From NCBI RefSeq assembly GCF_014873145.1, contig NZ_JADBEK010000001.1, positions 10,106,001 to 10,170,000 on the forward strand: a DNA stretch of 64,000 nt. Reading direction: 5' to 3'. The position numbers and the translations under genes are program-made. Positions within the stretch are counted from its first letter, which is position 1, and each line of letters starts with the position of its first letter. The notes under the pieces were generated by a model. The model did not search any database and was not told where the DNA came from. It was given only the letters and a program-made list of their open reading frames with translations. Of the stretch, positions 50,448 to 63,201 are shown piece after piece. This DNA comes from Nonomuraea angiospora (GTDB lineage Bacteria > Actinomycetota > Actinomycetes > Streptosporangiales > Streptosporangiaceae).

Positions 50448-51524
50448 ATGTTCAGGGTGGCCGTCACGCTCCTCCTCGACTCCCCCGGCACCGGATCCGT
50501 CGCCGTCCAGCGCTCGCCGCTGGCCGAGCTGTGCGCCTGCCTCCACGCCCTCGACGAGCCCGGCCACCACCCCGGCAGCGCGAGCTGGGTGGCCAGGGCG
50601 CACGCCGGGCTGGACAGCGAGCTGCTGGCCACGGCCGCCGCCTGGGCGCCGCTCTGGGGCGCCTTCCGCGCCCGCTACCTGCTGCCGCTGTCGGCGGGGC
50701 CGGCGCGCACGCTGGCCGGTGAGCTGCGGGAGGTGGCCGGGCTGCCCATCGGCGACTTCGTGGCGATGACCGTGCAGGCCCTCATCGGCACGAACGACAC
50801 CGAGCTTGCGCCCAGGCTCAGCGACGAGGTGCTGCACCGGCTGCGGCTGATCTCCACCAGCCGCATGGAGATCGGCGCCCGGCTGCGCGCCGACCCCGAG
50901 GCGTTCCGCGGCGAGCTGCTCGGCTTCCTCGCCGACTTCGCCGCCGCGGCCTTCGACGCCGAATGGCCGTCGCTGCGCCCGGCTCTCGACCGCGACCGCG
51001 CGGAACGCGTACGCGACCTGCGCCGGCGTGGCGCCCTCGTCCTGGCCGACCTGCCGACCGCGTTCACGTCGTCCGGCGCGCGAAAGCCGCTGCGCATCGT
51101 GTTCGACAAGCTCTACAACGCCACCGCCCGGGTGGACGAGGGGCGGCCCTGCCTGCTCGTCCCGACCGTGCACGGCCGGCCGCACTTCGTGATCAAGCAC
51201 TATCCCGGCTACCCGGTCGTCATCCAGTACAGCGCCGACGGCGCCGCCACGCCGACGCTGGAGACGGCCAGGCGCCGGCTCGCCGCGCTTCAGGACCCGA
51301 CCAGGCTGCGGCTGGCGTACGCGATCCTGCGCAACCCCGTCGCCACCTCCGAGCTGGCCATCCAGCTCGGCATGACCGCGCCCCAGGTCTCCCGGCACCT
51401 GCGCAGGCTCAGGGAGGCCCAGCTCGTGCACACCCACCGGCGCGGCTCGGTCGTCTACTACCAGCTCGACGCCGACGCCGTCGAACGCCTCGGCCCCGAC
51501 CTGCTCTCCGTCCTGTACCGGTGA
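50448..51524 (+). CDS. DUF5937/ArsR-type HTH transcriptional regulator
   Basis: 358 residues. A long N-terminal helical domain resembles DUF5937 (RSPLAELCACLHALDEPGHH; GELREVAGLPIGDFVAMTVQ). The C-terminal ArsR winged HTH is at about residues 270-345 (LAALQDPTRLRLAYAILRNP, VATSELAIQLGMTAPQVSRH, LRRLREAQLVHTHRRGSVVY). ATG 50448 is preferred because it leaves room for divergent promoters and a palindrome; GTG 50415 is an in-frame alternative. It probably controls the divergent hydrolase-tctCBA operon. Confidence 0.78.
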   Translation: MFRVAVTLLLDSPGTGSVAVQRSPLAELCACLHALDEPGHHPGSASWVARAHAGLDSELLATAAAWAPLWGAFRARYLLPLSAGPARTLAGELREVAGLPIGDFVAMTVQALIGTNDTELAPRLSDEVLHRLRLISTSRMEIGARLRADPEAFRGELLGFLADFAAAAFDAEWPSLRPALDRDRAERVRDLRRRGALVLADLPTAFTSSGARKPLRIVFDKLYNATARVDEGRPCLLVPTVHGRPHFVIKHYPGYPVVIQYSADGAATPTLETARRRLAALQDPTRLRLAYAILRNPVATSELAIQLGMTAPQVSRHLRRLREAQLVHTHRRGSVVYYQLDADAVERLGPDLLSVLYR

Positions 51525-51537
51525 GAGGTCCCGCCGG

Positions 51538-52011
51538 TCAGCCGCCCCGCTGCGACGCCGAGGGTGACGCGGGCGGGGACGGGGGCGGCGCCGCCGCGGG
51601 CATGCCGGGGAAGGCCGGCGGCTGGGCGGGGCGGAAGGCGTACGAGCGGGCCGTCGCCTCCTGCATGGCCTGCGCGGCGTAGCGGCGCAGCGAGACGTCC
51701 TGCGCGGCGGCCAGCTCCAGGTAGGCGGCCGTGACGCCGGTCTCCAGGTGCACCGCCAGCTTGACCGCCAGCTCCGGCCCGGAGGGGAAGAACGGCAGCG
51801 CGTAGGACGCCTCGGGCTCGGCCGGTCGCCCGCCCCGCGCCGTGATCAACGTGCGGAGCTGGTCGCGGCAGTCCCGGTGGGCGTCGAAGGCCGCGCTCAT
51901 CCTGGCCCGCAGCGGCCCCGACGTCCGCGCCCCCAGCAGCCCGTACGCGAACAGCGCGGCGTGCTCGGCGGCCAGCGCCTTGCGGAGCTTCTCGACGTCG
52001 TCGGGGTTCAC
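51538..52011 (-). CDS. Ferritin-like DUF4439 protein
   Basis: 157 residues. The four-helix ferritin-like DUF4439 domain has LRKALAAEHAALFAYGLLGA near the N-terminus (E and H positions), ARMSAAFDAHRDCRDQLRTL, VHLETGVTAAYLELAAAQDV, and ALPFFPSGP. A Pro/Ser-rich tail follows (PAAAPPPSPPASPSASQRGG). GTG 52011 overlaps the lipoprotein stop (GTGA). This pair upstream of rimP is a common actinobacterial arrangement. Its function is unknown. Confidence 0.85.
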   Translation of the reverse strand: MNPDDVEKLRKALAAEHAALFAYGLLGARTSGPLRARMSAAFDAHRDCRDQLRTLITARGGRPAEPEASYALPFFPSGPELAVKLAVHLETGVTAAYLELAAAQDVSLRRYAAQAMQEATARSYAFRPAQPPAFPGMPAAAPPPSPPASPSASQRGG

Positions 52012-52475
52012 AGCGACCTCGGCAGGGCGAGTGCGTGGGCCGCCTCGCAGGCCCCGATGCTGGCGATGAGCTGGGCCACGCCCGGTGAGACGCGGTCGAG
52101 CTGGCGGATGCGCAGGGCCGCCGCCTTGCGCTCCAGCTCGCGCAGGCGCGACAGGGACGGCTTGGGGGCGGGGGCCGGGGTGGAGGTGGCGGTGACGGGC
52201 GGCGCCGAGGCCACGGTGACGTATTTGCGCAGCTCGTTCACGTGGGCCTGGTGTCGGTCACGGAACGGCACCAGTTTCTGGGCCCCGCCCGAGATCATCG
52301 ACGAATAGAGCGCGATCGTCCGCTCCTTCTCCGCGATCAGGTCCTTCAGCAGCAAGGTCTCGGGGGAGTCGGAGGCCCGGACGGACGGCTGTGGCGGGCC
52401 GGTGGAGCTGCAGGCGGTGAGAGCGGCCGCTCCGCCCGCCAGCAAGGCTCGCCGGGAGAGGTGACGCGGGCGCAC
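52008..52475 (-). CDS. Lipoprotein with twin-arginine-like signal, upstream of DUF4439
   Basis: 155 residues. Signal MRPRHLSRRALLAGGAAALT with an RR pair and lipobox LTAC (Cys22), so it is exported and lipidated. The mature part is helical (LIAEKERTIALYSSMISGGA; FRDRHQAHVNELRKYVTVAS) with an Ala/Pro linker and a second helix (LSRLRELERKAAALRIRQLD). The helical motifs recall a half ferritin-like bundle, which fits its partner DUF4439. It is divergent from rimP. Confidence 0.72.
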   Translation of the reverse strand: MRPRHLSRRALLAGGAAALTACSSTGPPQPSVRASDSPETLLLKDLIAEKERTIALYSSMISGGAQKLVPFRDRHQAHVNELRKYVTVASAPPVTATSTPAPAPKPSLSRLRELERKAAALRIRQLDRVSPGVAQLIASIGACEAAHALALPRSL

Positions 52476-52773
52476 GGGCTAGGACCTCCAGTGACGGTGG
52501 AGCCGACCGACGGAAAGCCGCCCATGGGCGGGCGCGCCCGATCGACGCCGCGGCGGCGGGCCCTTCGGGGGCTTTCTCGTCGGTAGCATCGTACGGGCTG
52601 GTGCCCGCGATCGCTGTCAGGCGACGCTCCGCCATTCGACCATGACGAGTGGCGCTCTTTCCGTGCCCCCGTACAGATAGGGTGTCAACTGTCGTCGCTG
52701 GCTGAGCGGCCAGACGGCGGGGAGCCAGAGGCGAGGTCCGCCCGGCTGAGACATGACAATAGGGGAGGTCGAT

Positions 52774-53259
52774 ATGGGCAGCGCATCACCCCGCGACCAC
52801 CTGATGAAGCTCCTTGAGCCTGTGGTCAGCGCGGAGGGCCTCGATCTTGAGGACATCACGGTCACCCAGGCCGGCAAGAGACGGCTGCTGCGCGTGATCG
52901 TCGATCGCGACGGCGGCGTGAGCCTCGACGACGTGGCCGACGTGAGCCAGGCGGTCTCCGCGGCCCTCGACGACGACGACTCGATGGGCCAGGCGGCCTA
53001 CACGCTGGAAGTCTCCTCGCCGGGCGTCGATCGCCCGCTCACCGAGCCACGCCACTGGCGCCGCGCCGCGAAACGCCTGGTGAAGGCCGAGATGAGAGAC
53101 GGCACCGTGGTGGAGGGCCGCATCCTGGCCGCGGACGAGGCCGGTGTCGACCTCGACGTCGAGGGCGCCGCACGCAGGCTTGATTACGAGGACCTGACCC
53201 GGGGACGGGTACAGGTGGAGTTCCGCCGGATCGACGACGTCGACGGCGACGAAGGCTAA
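52774..53259 (+). CDS. rimP: Ribosome maturation factor RimP
   Basis: 161 residues. The N-terminal domain has [20 protein letters not shown], then [20 protein letters not shown] and [20 protein letters not shown], the RimP signature. The C-terminal SH3-like domain follows ([20 protein letters not shown]). It assists 30S subunit assembly (S12 region). ATG 52774 is chosen for GGGGAGG 6 nt upstream; ATG 52753 is in frame but lacks a ribosome site. The 298 nt between it and the divergent lipoprotein show no gene. Confidence 0.93.
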   Translation: MGSASPRDHLMKLLEPVVSAEGLDLEDITVTQAGKRRLLRVIVDRDGGVSLDDVADVSQAVSAALDDDDSMGQAAYTLEVSSPGVDRPLTEPRHWRRAAKRLVKAEMRDGTVVEGRILAADEAGVDLDVEGAARRLDYEDLTRGRVQVEFRRIDDVDGDEG

Positions 53260-53272
53260 GGGGGGAGCCGTC

Positions 53273-54277
53273 GTGGACATCGACATGAGCGTCCTGCGCA
53301 GCCTCGAGCGAGAAAAGGACATCTCCTTCGACCTGGTCGTCAAGGCGATCGAGGACGCGCTGCTGATCGCCTACTTCCGCACCGACGGCGCCGCCTCCAA
53401 GGCGCGCGCCGAGCTCGACCGCAGCAGCGGTCACGTCACGATCTGGGCCGCCGAGCTGGACGAGGACGGCGAGGTCGTCAGGGAGTTCGACGACACTCCC
53501 AACAACTTCAGCCGGATCGCCGCCACCACCGCCAAGCAGGTCATCCTGCAGCAGCTGCGCGACGCCGAGGACGAGATCAACTTCGGCGAGTTCGCCAGCC
53601 GCGAGGGCGAGCTGGTCTCCGGCGTCATCCAGCAGGGCAAGGACCCGCGGGTGGTGCTGGTCGACCTCGGCAAGATCGAGGCCGTGCTGCCGCACGCCGA
53701 GCAGGTCCCCGGCGAGGACTACGTGCACGGAGAGCGCATCCGCGCCTACGTCGTGCAGGTGAAGAAGGGCCACAAGGGCCCCTCGGTCACCTTGTCGCGC
53801 ACGCATCCCGGGCTGGTGAAGAAGCTGTTCGCGCTGGAGGTGCCCGAGATCGCCGACGGCACCGTGGAGATCGCCGCGGTGGCGCGCGAGGCGGGCCACC
53901 GCACGAAGATCGCGGTCCGCTCCCGCAAGCCCGGCGTCAACGCCAAGGGCGCCTGCATCGGGCCGATGGGCTCGCGGGTGCGCAACGTGATGACCGAGCT
54001 GCACGGCGAGAAGATCGACATCATCGACTGGTCGGAGGACCCGGCCGAGTTCGTGGGGAATGCCCTGTCACCGGCGCGTGTTTCCCATGTCGAGGTGCTC
54101 GATCTCGAGGGGCGCGTCGCGCGGGTGACCGTGCCCGACTACCAGCTTTCGCTGGCCATCGGGAAAGAGGGCCAGAACGCCCGGCTCGCCGCGAGACTCA
54201 CCGGATGGCGGATCGACATCCGGCCGGATACACAGGCCGAAGATGCCGCCGGTTCCGTAGATGCGTCGACACGGTAA
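53273..54277 (+). CDS. nusA: Transcription termination/antitermination factor NusA
   Basis: 334 residues. N-terminal RNA polymerase-binding domain ([20 protein letters not shown]), S1 domain ([20 protein letters not shown]), and two KH domains ([40 protein letters not shown]). It lacks the acidic C-terminal repeats of E. coli NusA, as in other actinobacteria. GTG 53273 has GGGGGGAG upstream. It modulates pausing and termination. It starts 13 nt after rimP. Confidence 0.95.
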   Translation: MDIDMSVLRSLEREKDISFDLVVKAIEDALLIAYFRTDGAASKARAELDRSSGHVTIWAAELDEDGEVVREFDDTPNNFSRIAATTAKQVILQQLRDAEDEINFGEFASREGELVSGVIQQGKDPRVVLVDLGKIEAVLPHAEQVPGEDYVHGERIRAYVVQVKKGHKGPSVTLSRTHPGLVKKLFALEVPEIADGTVEIAAVAREAGHRTKIAVRSRKPGVNAKGACIGPMGSRVRNVMTELHGEKIDIIDWSEDPAEFVGNALSPARVSHVEVLDLEGRVARVTVPDYQLSLAIGKEGQNARLAARLTGWRIDIRPDTQAEDAAGSVDASTR

Positions 54278-54560
54278 GCTGGAATATGGTGGCCAAGCGA
54301 CCCCACAGCGCACCTGTGTGGGCTGCAGGGTTCGTACGGCTAAGTCCGAGCTGCTCCGTCTGGTGCGGGTCGAGGACCATGTGGTCCCTGACCTGCGAGG
54401 ACGGCTTCCTGGCCGCGGTGCATCGCTGCATCCGTCCTTGAGCTGTCTGGAGCTTGCCGAGCGTCGCCGAGCGTTTCCGCGCGCTTTTCGCGTGGCGGGA
54501 CCGCTTGACGTCTCGCGCGTGCGGGCGCAACTGGAGGGAGACCACGCAAATGTCATGTAG
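54261..54560 (+). CDS. ylxR: YlxR (DUF448) family RNA-binding protein
   Basis: 99 residues. The signature [20 protein letters not shown] is at residues 16-35, then [20 protein letters not shown] and [11 protein letters not shown]. YlxR proteins bind RNA and interact with RNase P or nucleoid/transcription components in some bacteria. ATG 54261 overlaps the end of nusA by 17 nt, the conserved nusA-ylxR-infB order. Confidence 0.87.
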   Translation: MRRHGKLEYGGQATPQRTCVGCRVRTAKSELLRLVRVEDHVVPDLRGRLPGRGASLHPSLSCLELAERRRAFPRAFRVAGPLDVSRVRAQLEGDHANVM

Positions 54561-54685
54561 GACGCCGAGTTGATGGGCGGAGTCAGATTGCTATGAGCGC
54601 CTGATGAGCACGCGGCGATGAAGACGTCAAGTTAGCGACGGTCCGGACGGCATAGCCAGCCTCCCGGGCCGAGTAAGGGAGTGCA

Positions 54686-57826
<3,141 letters not shown>

Positions 57827-57836
57827 CGCGCGGCTC

Positions 57837-57865
57837 GGCGCCCGGCGGGAGATCCGCCGGGCGCC
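57837..57865 (+). terminator. Strong terminator between infB and DUF503
   Basis: Perfect 12-bp stem: GGCGCCCGGCGG (57837-57848), loop GAGAT, CCGCCGGGCGCC (57854-57865). It starts 10 nt after the infB stop; complete or partial termination would separate the infB unit from rbfA. Confidence 0.75.
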
Positions 57866-57946
57866 TCTCGCACGCCCCGGCCTGGTCCCCACCGCAGCAG
57901 GCCGGGCGTGCGTTCACCACACGAGGACAAGCGGTGGTGACCAACG

Positions 57947-58243
57947 ATGTATGTGGGTGCTCTGACCCTGGACATCCTGCTGGGCGACGTCAGGTCGCTG
58001 AAGCAGAAGCGCTCTGTCGTGCGGCCGCTGATCGCCGAGCTGCAGCGCCGTTATCCCAGCATCGCGGTGGCCGAGACCGGCCATCTCGACCTGCACCGCA
58101 GGGCCGAGGTCGGCGTCGCGGTAGTTTCCTCCTCTGCGGGTAACTGCAACGAGATCATGGACGCCTGCGAGCGGATGGTGGCCTTCCGCCCGGAGATCGA
58201 GCTGCTGTCGGCCAGGCACCGGCTCTACAACGACGAAGATTGA
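57947..58243 (+). CDS. DUF503 (YlxP-like) protein
   Basis: 98 residues covering the whole DUF503 family: MYVGALTLDILLGDVRSLKQ, then KRSVVRPLIAELQRRYPSIA, VAETGHLDLHRRAEVGVAVV, and RLYNDED at the C-terminus. It sits between infB and rbfA in many Gram-positive and actinobacterial genomes and is presumed to act in ribosome assembly, with no proven activity. Start ATG 57947. Confidence 0.9.
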   Translation: MYVGALTLDILLGDVRSLKQKRSVVRPLIAELQRRYPSIAVAETGHLDLHRRAEVGVAVVSSSAGNCNEIMDACERMVAFRPEIELLSARHRLYNDED

Positions 58244-58282
58244 ACGACTGCACGGCCAGGTCGTGCGTGAGGGGGAGCGAAC

Positions 58283-58738
58283 ATGGTGGATGCCGCACGA
58301 GCGCGGAAGCTCGCCGACCGCATCCAGCAGATCGTCGCCGAGATGCTGGAGCGCCGGATCAAGGATCCGCGCCTGGGCTTCGTCACCGTGACCGACACGC
58401 GCGTCACCGCCGACCTGCGCGAGGCGACCGTGTTCTACACGGTGTACGGCTCCGAGGCCGAGCGGTCCGACAGCGCGGCCGCCCTCGAGAGCGCCAAGGG
58501 GATCATCCGCTCCGAGGTGGGCCGCCAGACCGGCGTGCGCTTCGCCCCGACGCTGACGTTCAAGCACGACCCGCTGCCCGACTCCGCGCGTCACCTCGAC
58601 GACCTGATCACCGCCGCCCGGTCCCGGGACGCGGAGGTGGCGCGCCGGGCCGAGACCGCCTCCTACGCCGGCGAGGCCGACCCTTACCGCAAGCCCGAGG
58701 AGGGCGAAGCGGACCTGGGCGAGGACGACCAGGCGTGA
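58283..58738 (+). CDS. rbfA: Ribosome-binding factor RbfA
   Basis: 151 residues. KH-like domain: [60 protein letters not shown]. The acidic tail ([13 protein letters not shown]) is longer than in E. coli. It is required for 16S 5' processing and 30S maturation. GGGGGAG precedes ATG 58283. The stop overlaps the next gene (GTGA). Confidence 0.94.
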   Translation: MVDAARARKLADRIQQIVAEMLERRIKDPRLGFVTVTDTRVTADLREATVFYTVYGSEAERSDSAAALESAKGIIRSEVGRQTGVRFAPTLTFKHDPLPDSARHLDDLITAARSRDAEVARRAETASYAGEADPYRKPEEGEADLGEDDQA

Positions 58739-59790
58739 CCCCCGACGTGCGCGACAGAGCGGATCGCCCGTTCCGTGCGGACCCCCGTACGGTCGCCGGC
58801 GGGGCGATCCCCGAGGCCGCATGGGACCGGGCCCTGCGGCTGATCGGCCGGGCCGACGAGATCGCGCTGGCCTGTCACGTGACGCCCGACGGCGACGCCC
58901 TCGGGTCGATGCTGGCCGTGGGGTTCGTGCTGCGGGCGATGGGCAAGCGGGTCGTCGCGTCGTTCGGCGACCACCACTTCGTGGTGCCGCGGCTGCTGCG
59001 CTTCCTGCCCGGCCAGGACATGCTGGTGCCGCCGCAGGACTATCCCGCGGCGCCGGAGCTGATGATCACCTTCGACGTCTCGACGTTCGAACGCCTCGGG
59101 CTCCTGCGCGAGAACACCGCCAGGGCCCGCGAGGTCATCGTCGTCGACCATCACCCGTCCAACGAGGGGTTCGGCACGCTCAGCCTCATCGACTCCACGG
59201 CCGCCGCGACGGCCGTGCTGGCCGAGCAGCTGATGTACCGGCTCGGCGGGCGGCTCGACCGCGACATCGCCGTCTGCCTCTACACCGGCCTGGTGACCGA
59301 CACGGGGTCGTTCCGGCACTCCTCGACCACGCCCGCCGTGCACCAGATGGCGGCCAGGCTCGTGGCGACCGGGCTGCGCACCGACGAGATCGCCCGCGAG
59401 CTGTGGGACCGTTCCCCGTTCGGCTACCTCAAGGTGCTGGCCGCCGCCCTCGACCGGGCGGCGCTGGAGGACGGGCTGGTCTGGACGTACGTGACGCGGG
59501 TCGACCGGGCCGCGCACGGGCTCCCGTACGCGGAGCTCGAAGGCATCATCGACATCGTCCGGCGCACGGACGAGGCCGAGGTCGCGGTCGTGCTCAAGGA
59601 GGACGACCAGGGCGACTGGCAGGTGTCCACCCGTTCCAAGGGCAACGCCGACGTCGGGGCCGCGTGTGCGGCCCTGGGCGGTGGCGGGCACCACAACGCG
59701 GCCGGTTACACCTCGCACGAGACCGTGGAGGCGACCATGGACGCCTTCCGGCGCGAACTTGGGAAGGTTGGATGGCGGAGAGCGGGCTGA
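58735..59790 (+). CDS. nrnA: DHH family phosphoesterase, NrnA-like oligoribonuclease/pAp phosphatase
   Basis: 351 residues. DHH motifs: [20 protein letters not shown] (CHVTPDGDA), [34 protein letters not shown], and [24 protein letters not shown]1 domain with [20 protein letters not shown] (GGGHHNAAG). It degrades nanoRNA and converts pAp to AMP. GTG 58735 overlaps the rbfA stop and fixes the start. It overlaps truB by 19 nt. Confidence 0.92.
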   Translation: MTPDVRDRADRPFRADPRTVAGGAIPEAAWDRALRLIGRADEIALACHVTPDGDALGSMLAVGFVLRAMGKRVVASFGDHHFVVPRLLRFLPGQDMLVPPQDYPAAPELMITFDVSTFERLGLLRENTARAREVIVVDHHPSNEGFGTLSLIDSTAAATAVLAEQLMYRLGGRLDRDIAVCLYTGLVTDTGSFRHSSTTPAVHQMAARLVATGLRTDEIARELWDRSPFGYLKVLAAALDRAALEDGLVWTYVTRVDRAAHGLPYAELEGIIDIVRRTDEAEVAVVLKEDDQGDWQVSTRSKGNADVGAACAALGGGGHHNAAGYTSHETVEATMDAFRRELGKVGWRRAG

Positions 59791-60644
59791 TCATCGTCGA
59801 CAAGCCGGGCGAGTGGACGTCCCACGACGTGGTGGCCAAGATGCGGCGCATCGCGGGCACCCGCCGCGTGGGGCACGCGGGCACGCTCGACCCGATGGCG
59901 ACGGGCGTGCTGGTGGTCGGCGTGGAGAAGGCCACCAGGCTGCTCGGCCACCTGACGCTGACCGAGAAGGTGTACGAGGCCACGATCAGGCTCGGCGTGA
60001 GCACCAACACCGACGACGCCGAGGGCGAGGTCACCGCCACGGCCCCGGCGTCCGGCGTCACGGCGGCCGAGATCCACAAGGGCGTCGCGGCGCTCACCGG
60101 GGAGATCATGCAGGTCCCGCCGCAGGTGAGCGCCATCAAGGTCAACGGGCAGCGCGCCTACAAGATGGCCCGCGCCGGCGAAGAGGTCGAGCTGCGGGCC
60201 CGGCCCGTCACCGTGCGCTCGTTCGAGGTGCTCGACATCCGGGCGCACGACGACGTCGTGGATGTGGACGCGGTCGTGACCTGCTCCAGCGGCACCTACA
60301 TCCGGGCGCTGGCCCGCGACCTGGGCGCGGCGCTCGGGGTCGGAGGGCATCTGACGGCGCTGCGGCGCACCCGCGTGGGCCCCTACGGCCTGTCGCTGGC
60401 CAGGACCATGGACCAGCTCACCGAGGAGTGCGTGATCCTGCCCATCGGCGAGGCGGTGGCGGCGGCGTTCCCGCGCCGCGACGTGACGGCCGAGGAGGCG
60501 CGCGTCATCGGGCACGGGGGGCGGCTGGCGGCCGCCGGGCTGGGCGAGGGGCCGATCGGCGTGTTCGGGCCTGAGGGCGAGCTGCTGGCCCTGGTGGAGG
60601 AGCACGGCCGAGTGGCCAAACCCCTCGCCGTCTTCGTCTCCTAG
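59772..60644 (+). CDS. truB: tRNA pseudouridine(55) synthase
   Basis: 290 residues. [20 protein letters not shown]; the catalytic Asp is in RVGHAGTLDPMATGVLVVG (GTLDP) near residue 38. Motifs YEATIRLGVSTNTDDAEGEV, QVPPQVSAIKVNGQRAYKMA, and VVTCSSGTYIRALARDLGAA follow. A PUA-like C-terminus is present (VAKPLAVFVS end). ATG 59772 with GGAAGG upstream lies inside nrnA. It makes pseudouridine 55 in the T loop of tRNAs. Confidence 0.94.
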   Translation: MAESGLIIVDKPGEWTSHDVVAKMRRIAGTRRVGHAGTLDPMATGVLVVGVEKATRLLGHLTLTEKVYEATIRLGVSTNTDDAEGEVTATAPASGVTAAEIHKGVAALTGEIMQVPPQVSAIKVNGQRAYKMARAGEEVELRARPVTVRSFEVLDIRAHDDVVDVDAVVTCSSGTYIRALARDLGAALGVGGHLTALRRTRVGPYGLSLARTMDQLTEECVILPIGEAVAAAFPRRDVTAEEARVIGHGGRLAAAGLGEGPIGVFGPEGELLALVEEHGRVAKPLAVFVS

Positions 60645-60669
60645 CCCCCTCTGAGGGCCTCGTAAGGGG

Positions 60670-61689
60670 CTACGCGGGCTTGCGGGCGACGATGATGTCG
60701 CGGACGATCGCCTGGTCGACCCAGTGCTCGAAGTCCGGGTAGTCCATCACCTGCAGCCCCGCCCCGTCGAGGATCTGGGCCAGCTCCGCGCTCTTGCCGC
60801 CGTAGGTGTTCCACGAGATGCCCATGGCTCCGCCGGGGCGCAGCAGCTCGGCCCAGACGGGCACGGCCTGCCGCAGCAGCTCCATCGGGCTGCGGGACAG
60901 GCCGCCGCCGCCCTTGCTGCCGTGCTGGACGCCGTACGGGGTGTCGGTCACCAGGGCGTCGAACGACCGCGGCTTGAAGAAGTCCCTGCTCTTGAGGGTG
61001 TCGGCGTTGACGACGGCCAGGTGCTGCACGTCGCCGGCCTTGACCGCCTCCTTCGACAGCCCGAACGTGACGTTGAGCCGCCGCCCGGCCAGGGCCCGCT
61101 CGCGCCGCACCGGCACGGTCTCCGCGGTGTGCTTGAGCCGCTTGTTGCGCAGCCAGGTCTTGATGAACCCGGCGTACGCCTCGAAGTCCTTGCCGTCGAC
61201 GTCGAGCCCGTAGGCGTCGTAGCCGTACATGAGGGCCTGGTTGAGCGTCGTGCCGCGCCCGCACAGCGGGTCGAAGACCGACAGCCGCTCGCCCAGCCCC
61301 TTGGCCCCGGCCAGCAGGGTGACGTTGAGCAGCAGCTTGGTGAAGTGCTCGTTGGTCTTGCCGGCGTATTTCTGGATGGTGATCAGGTCGCTGCTCAGCC
61401 GATCCAGCGACGACATGGAGAGCGGCCGGAGCAGCTCCCCTTCAACCCCGAAAATCGCATAAACCGAGGAAAGATTCGACAAAAGAGAAATGTCCGGCTG
61501 CGTCAGCGGCTCGGAGGTCTCGAACGTCACGTACGGCACGCCGCCGATGGTGGTCTCCTCGCTGGCCAGGATCTTCCCGTCCAGGCCGTACGTGCTGAAG
61601 ACCGCCAGCTCACTCCTGGTCAGCCGGATGGAGCTCTCTCCGTAGACCCGGTTGAAGGCAGGCAGGATCAGAAGCGCGTAACGAGGCAT
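60670..61689 (-). CDS. TRM11-type SAM-dependent methyltransferase
   Basis: 339 residues. N-terminus MPRYALLILPAFNRVYGESS. The SAM motif is FDPLCGRGTTLNQALMYGYD with acidic LDVDGKDFEAYAGF, and the catalytic motif is VTDTPYGVQHG (DxPY(G)). ELLRPGGAMGISWNTYGGKS follows. DPxxGxGT plus DxPYG is typical of tRNA/RNA N2-guanine methyltransferases of the TRM11/THUMP class, but no clear THUMP domain is seen. ATG 61689 is chosen; the open frame upstream overlaps ribF. It is inserted on the opposite strand within truB-ribF. Confidence 0.75.
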   Translation of the reverse strand: MPRYALLILPAFNRVYGESSIRLTRSELAVFSTYGLDGKILASEETTIGGVPYVTFETSEPLTQPDISLLSNLSSVYAIFGVEGELLRPLSMSSLDRLSSDLITIQKYAGKTNEHFTKLLLNVTLLAGAKGLGERLSVFDPLCGRGTTLNQALMYGYDAYGLDVDGKDFEAYAGFIKTWLRNKRLKHTAETVPVRRERALAGRRLNVTFGLSKEAVKAGDVQHLAVVNADTLKSRDFFKPRSFDALVTDTPYGVQHGSKGGGGLSRSPMELLRQAVPVWAELLRPGGAMGISWNTYGGKSAELAQILDGAGLQVMDYPDFEHWVDQAIVRDIIVARKPA

Positions 61690-61771
61690 GATGCCCGATC
61701 CTATCGCCCTCGATTGGAGCGAACGGTGACGCGCGTGGCAGGCTTGTGGGGGATTGATCCGCCACGAGCGA

Positions 61772-62698
61772 ATGGGGCCTAGCGTGCAGGGTTCGGGAAG
61801 GTCTGTCGTCACCATCGGCGTGTACGACGGGGTCCACCGCGGGCACCGGCGGGTGGTCGAGCGCGCTGTCGCCATCGCCCGCGAGCGGGGGCTGCGCGGC
61901 GTGGCCGTCACGTTCGAGCCGCACCCCGACGAGGTCGTGCGGCCCGGGACGCATCCGCTGCGGCTCACCAGCCCCCGGCGCAGGGCCGAGCTGCTGGCCG
62001 GGCTGGGGGTGGACGAGATCGACGTGGTGGAGTTCACGCTCGACCTGTCGCGGACGAGCCCGGACGACTTCGTCCAGGCCGTGCTGGCCGAGCGGCTGGC
62101 GGCGGGCGTCGTCGTGGTGGGCGAGGACTTCCGGTTCGGCCACGAGGCCGGCGGCGACGTCGAGACTTTGCGGACGCTGGGCGACAAGTACGACTTCGAG
62201 GTGGAGGCCGTGCCCCTGCTCGACGCCGTCTCCTCGGCCTCGATCCGCGAGCGGATCGTCGCGGGCGACGTCGAGGGCGCCGGTGAGCAGCTCGGGCGGC
62301 CGCACCGGGTGGAGGGCGTGGTCGTACGCGGCTACCAGCGCGGACGCCAGCTCGGCTTCCCGACGGCGAACGTCGAGACCCCCCAGCACACCGCCATCCC
62401 GGCCGACGGGGTCTACGCGGGATGGCTGGAGTGCGTGCCGATGGCCAACCTGCCCGCGCTCTACCAGGGGGAGCGGTGGCCGGCGGCGATCTCGGTCGGC
62501 ACGAATCCGACCTTCGAGGGAGTGCCGCGGACGGTCGAGGCATATGCGCTGGACCGGGATGATCTCGAGCTTTACGGGGTGCACGTCGCGGTCGAATTCC
62601 GCGCCCGGCTGCGCGGCAACACGCGATTCGACTCGATCGAGGCGCTGATCGAGCAGATTCACGCCGATGTCGACGCCGCCCGCCGGCTCACGAGCTGA
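61772..62698 (+). CDS. ribF: Bifunctional riboflavin kinase/FAD synthetase
   Basis: 308 residues. FMN adenylyltransferase domain: SVVTIGVYDGVHRGHRRVVE (GxxDGVHxGH), AVTFEPHPDEVVRPG, VVVVGEDFRFGHEAGGD, and SSASIRERIVAGDVEGAGEQ. Kinase domain: GRQLGFPTANVE (GxPTAN) and ISVGTNPTFEGVPRTVEAYA. It converts riboflavin to FMN and FAD. ATG 61772 is used; GTG 61784 and TTG 61754 are in frame. It is a little shorter at the N-terminus than many actinobacterial RibFs. Confidence 0.94.
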   Translation: MGPSVQGSGRSVVTIGVYDGVHRGHRRVVERAVAIARERGLRGVAVTFEPHPDEVVRPGTHPLRLTSPRRRAELLAGLGVDEIDVVEFTLDLSRTSPDDFVQAVLAERLAAGVVVVGEDFRFGHEAGGDVETLRTLGDKYDFEVEAVPLLDAVSSASIRERIVAGDVEGAGEQLGRPHRVEGVVVRGYQRGRQLGFPTANVETPQHTAIPADGVYAGWLECVPMANLPALYQGERWPAAISVGTNPTFEGVPRTVEAYALDRDDLELYGVHVAVEFRARLRGNTRFDSIEALIEQIHADVDAARRLTS

Positions 62699-62898
62699 AA
62701 CCCGCGAAATCGCGACGCGGATGAAGCCCGGAAAGGAGCGTCCGAGCACAGCGCGTGAAGTGGTAACCTTGCATGTCGGCTCAGTAGCGGCGCCGCTGCG
62801 CGCTGCCCATGACGGCCTTCACGCGGCGACTGTAGGCACGCACGGTCGTTCGCATCTTTTATCACCGTTCGCGCGTGCCCGTAGCTCAAAGGAGAGCC

Positions 62899-63168
62899 GT
62901 GTCCCTCGACACCGCTGCCAAGAAGTCCATCATCGGAGAATACGCGACGGCCGAAGGCGACACCGGGTCGCCCGAGGTGCAGATCGCACTGCTGAGCAAG
63001 CGCATCAGCGAGCTCACCGAGCACCTGAAGACGCACAAGCACGACCACCACAGCCGTCGTGGCCTGCTTCTGCTCGTCGGTCGCCGGCGTCGCCTGCTGA
63101 AGTACCTGCAGAAGGTCGACATCCAGCGCTACCGCTCGCTCATCGAGCGGCTCGGCCTGCGCCGATAG
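62899..63168 (+). CDS. rpsO: 30S ribosomal protein S15
   Basis: 89 residues, the usual S15 length. [83 protein letters not shown] 62899 has AAAGGAGAG upstream. It binds the 16S central domain and starts platform assembly. The 200 nt between ribF and rpsO hold the promoter and leader; no further gene is seen there. Confidence 0.97.
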   Translation: MSLDTAAKKSIIGEYATAEGDTGSPEVQIALLSKRISELTEHLKTHKHDHHSRRGLLLLVGRRRRLLKYLQKVDIQRYRSLIERLGLRR

Positions 63169-63173
63169 CATGA

Positions 63174-63201
63174 AAGGGAGCGGCGAACGCGCCGCTCCCT
63201 T
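63174..63201 (+). terminator. Terminator after rpsO
   Basis: AAGGGAGCGGCG (63174-63185), loop AACG, CGCCGCTCCCTT (63190-63201): a perfect 12-bp stem that begins 5 nt after the rpsO stop. Confidence 0.8.
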
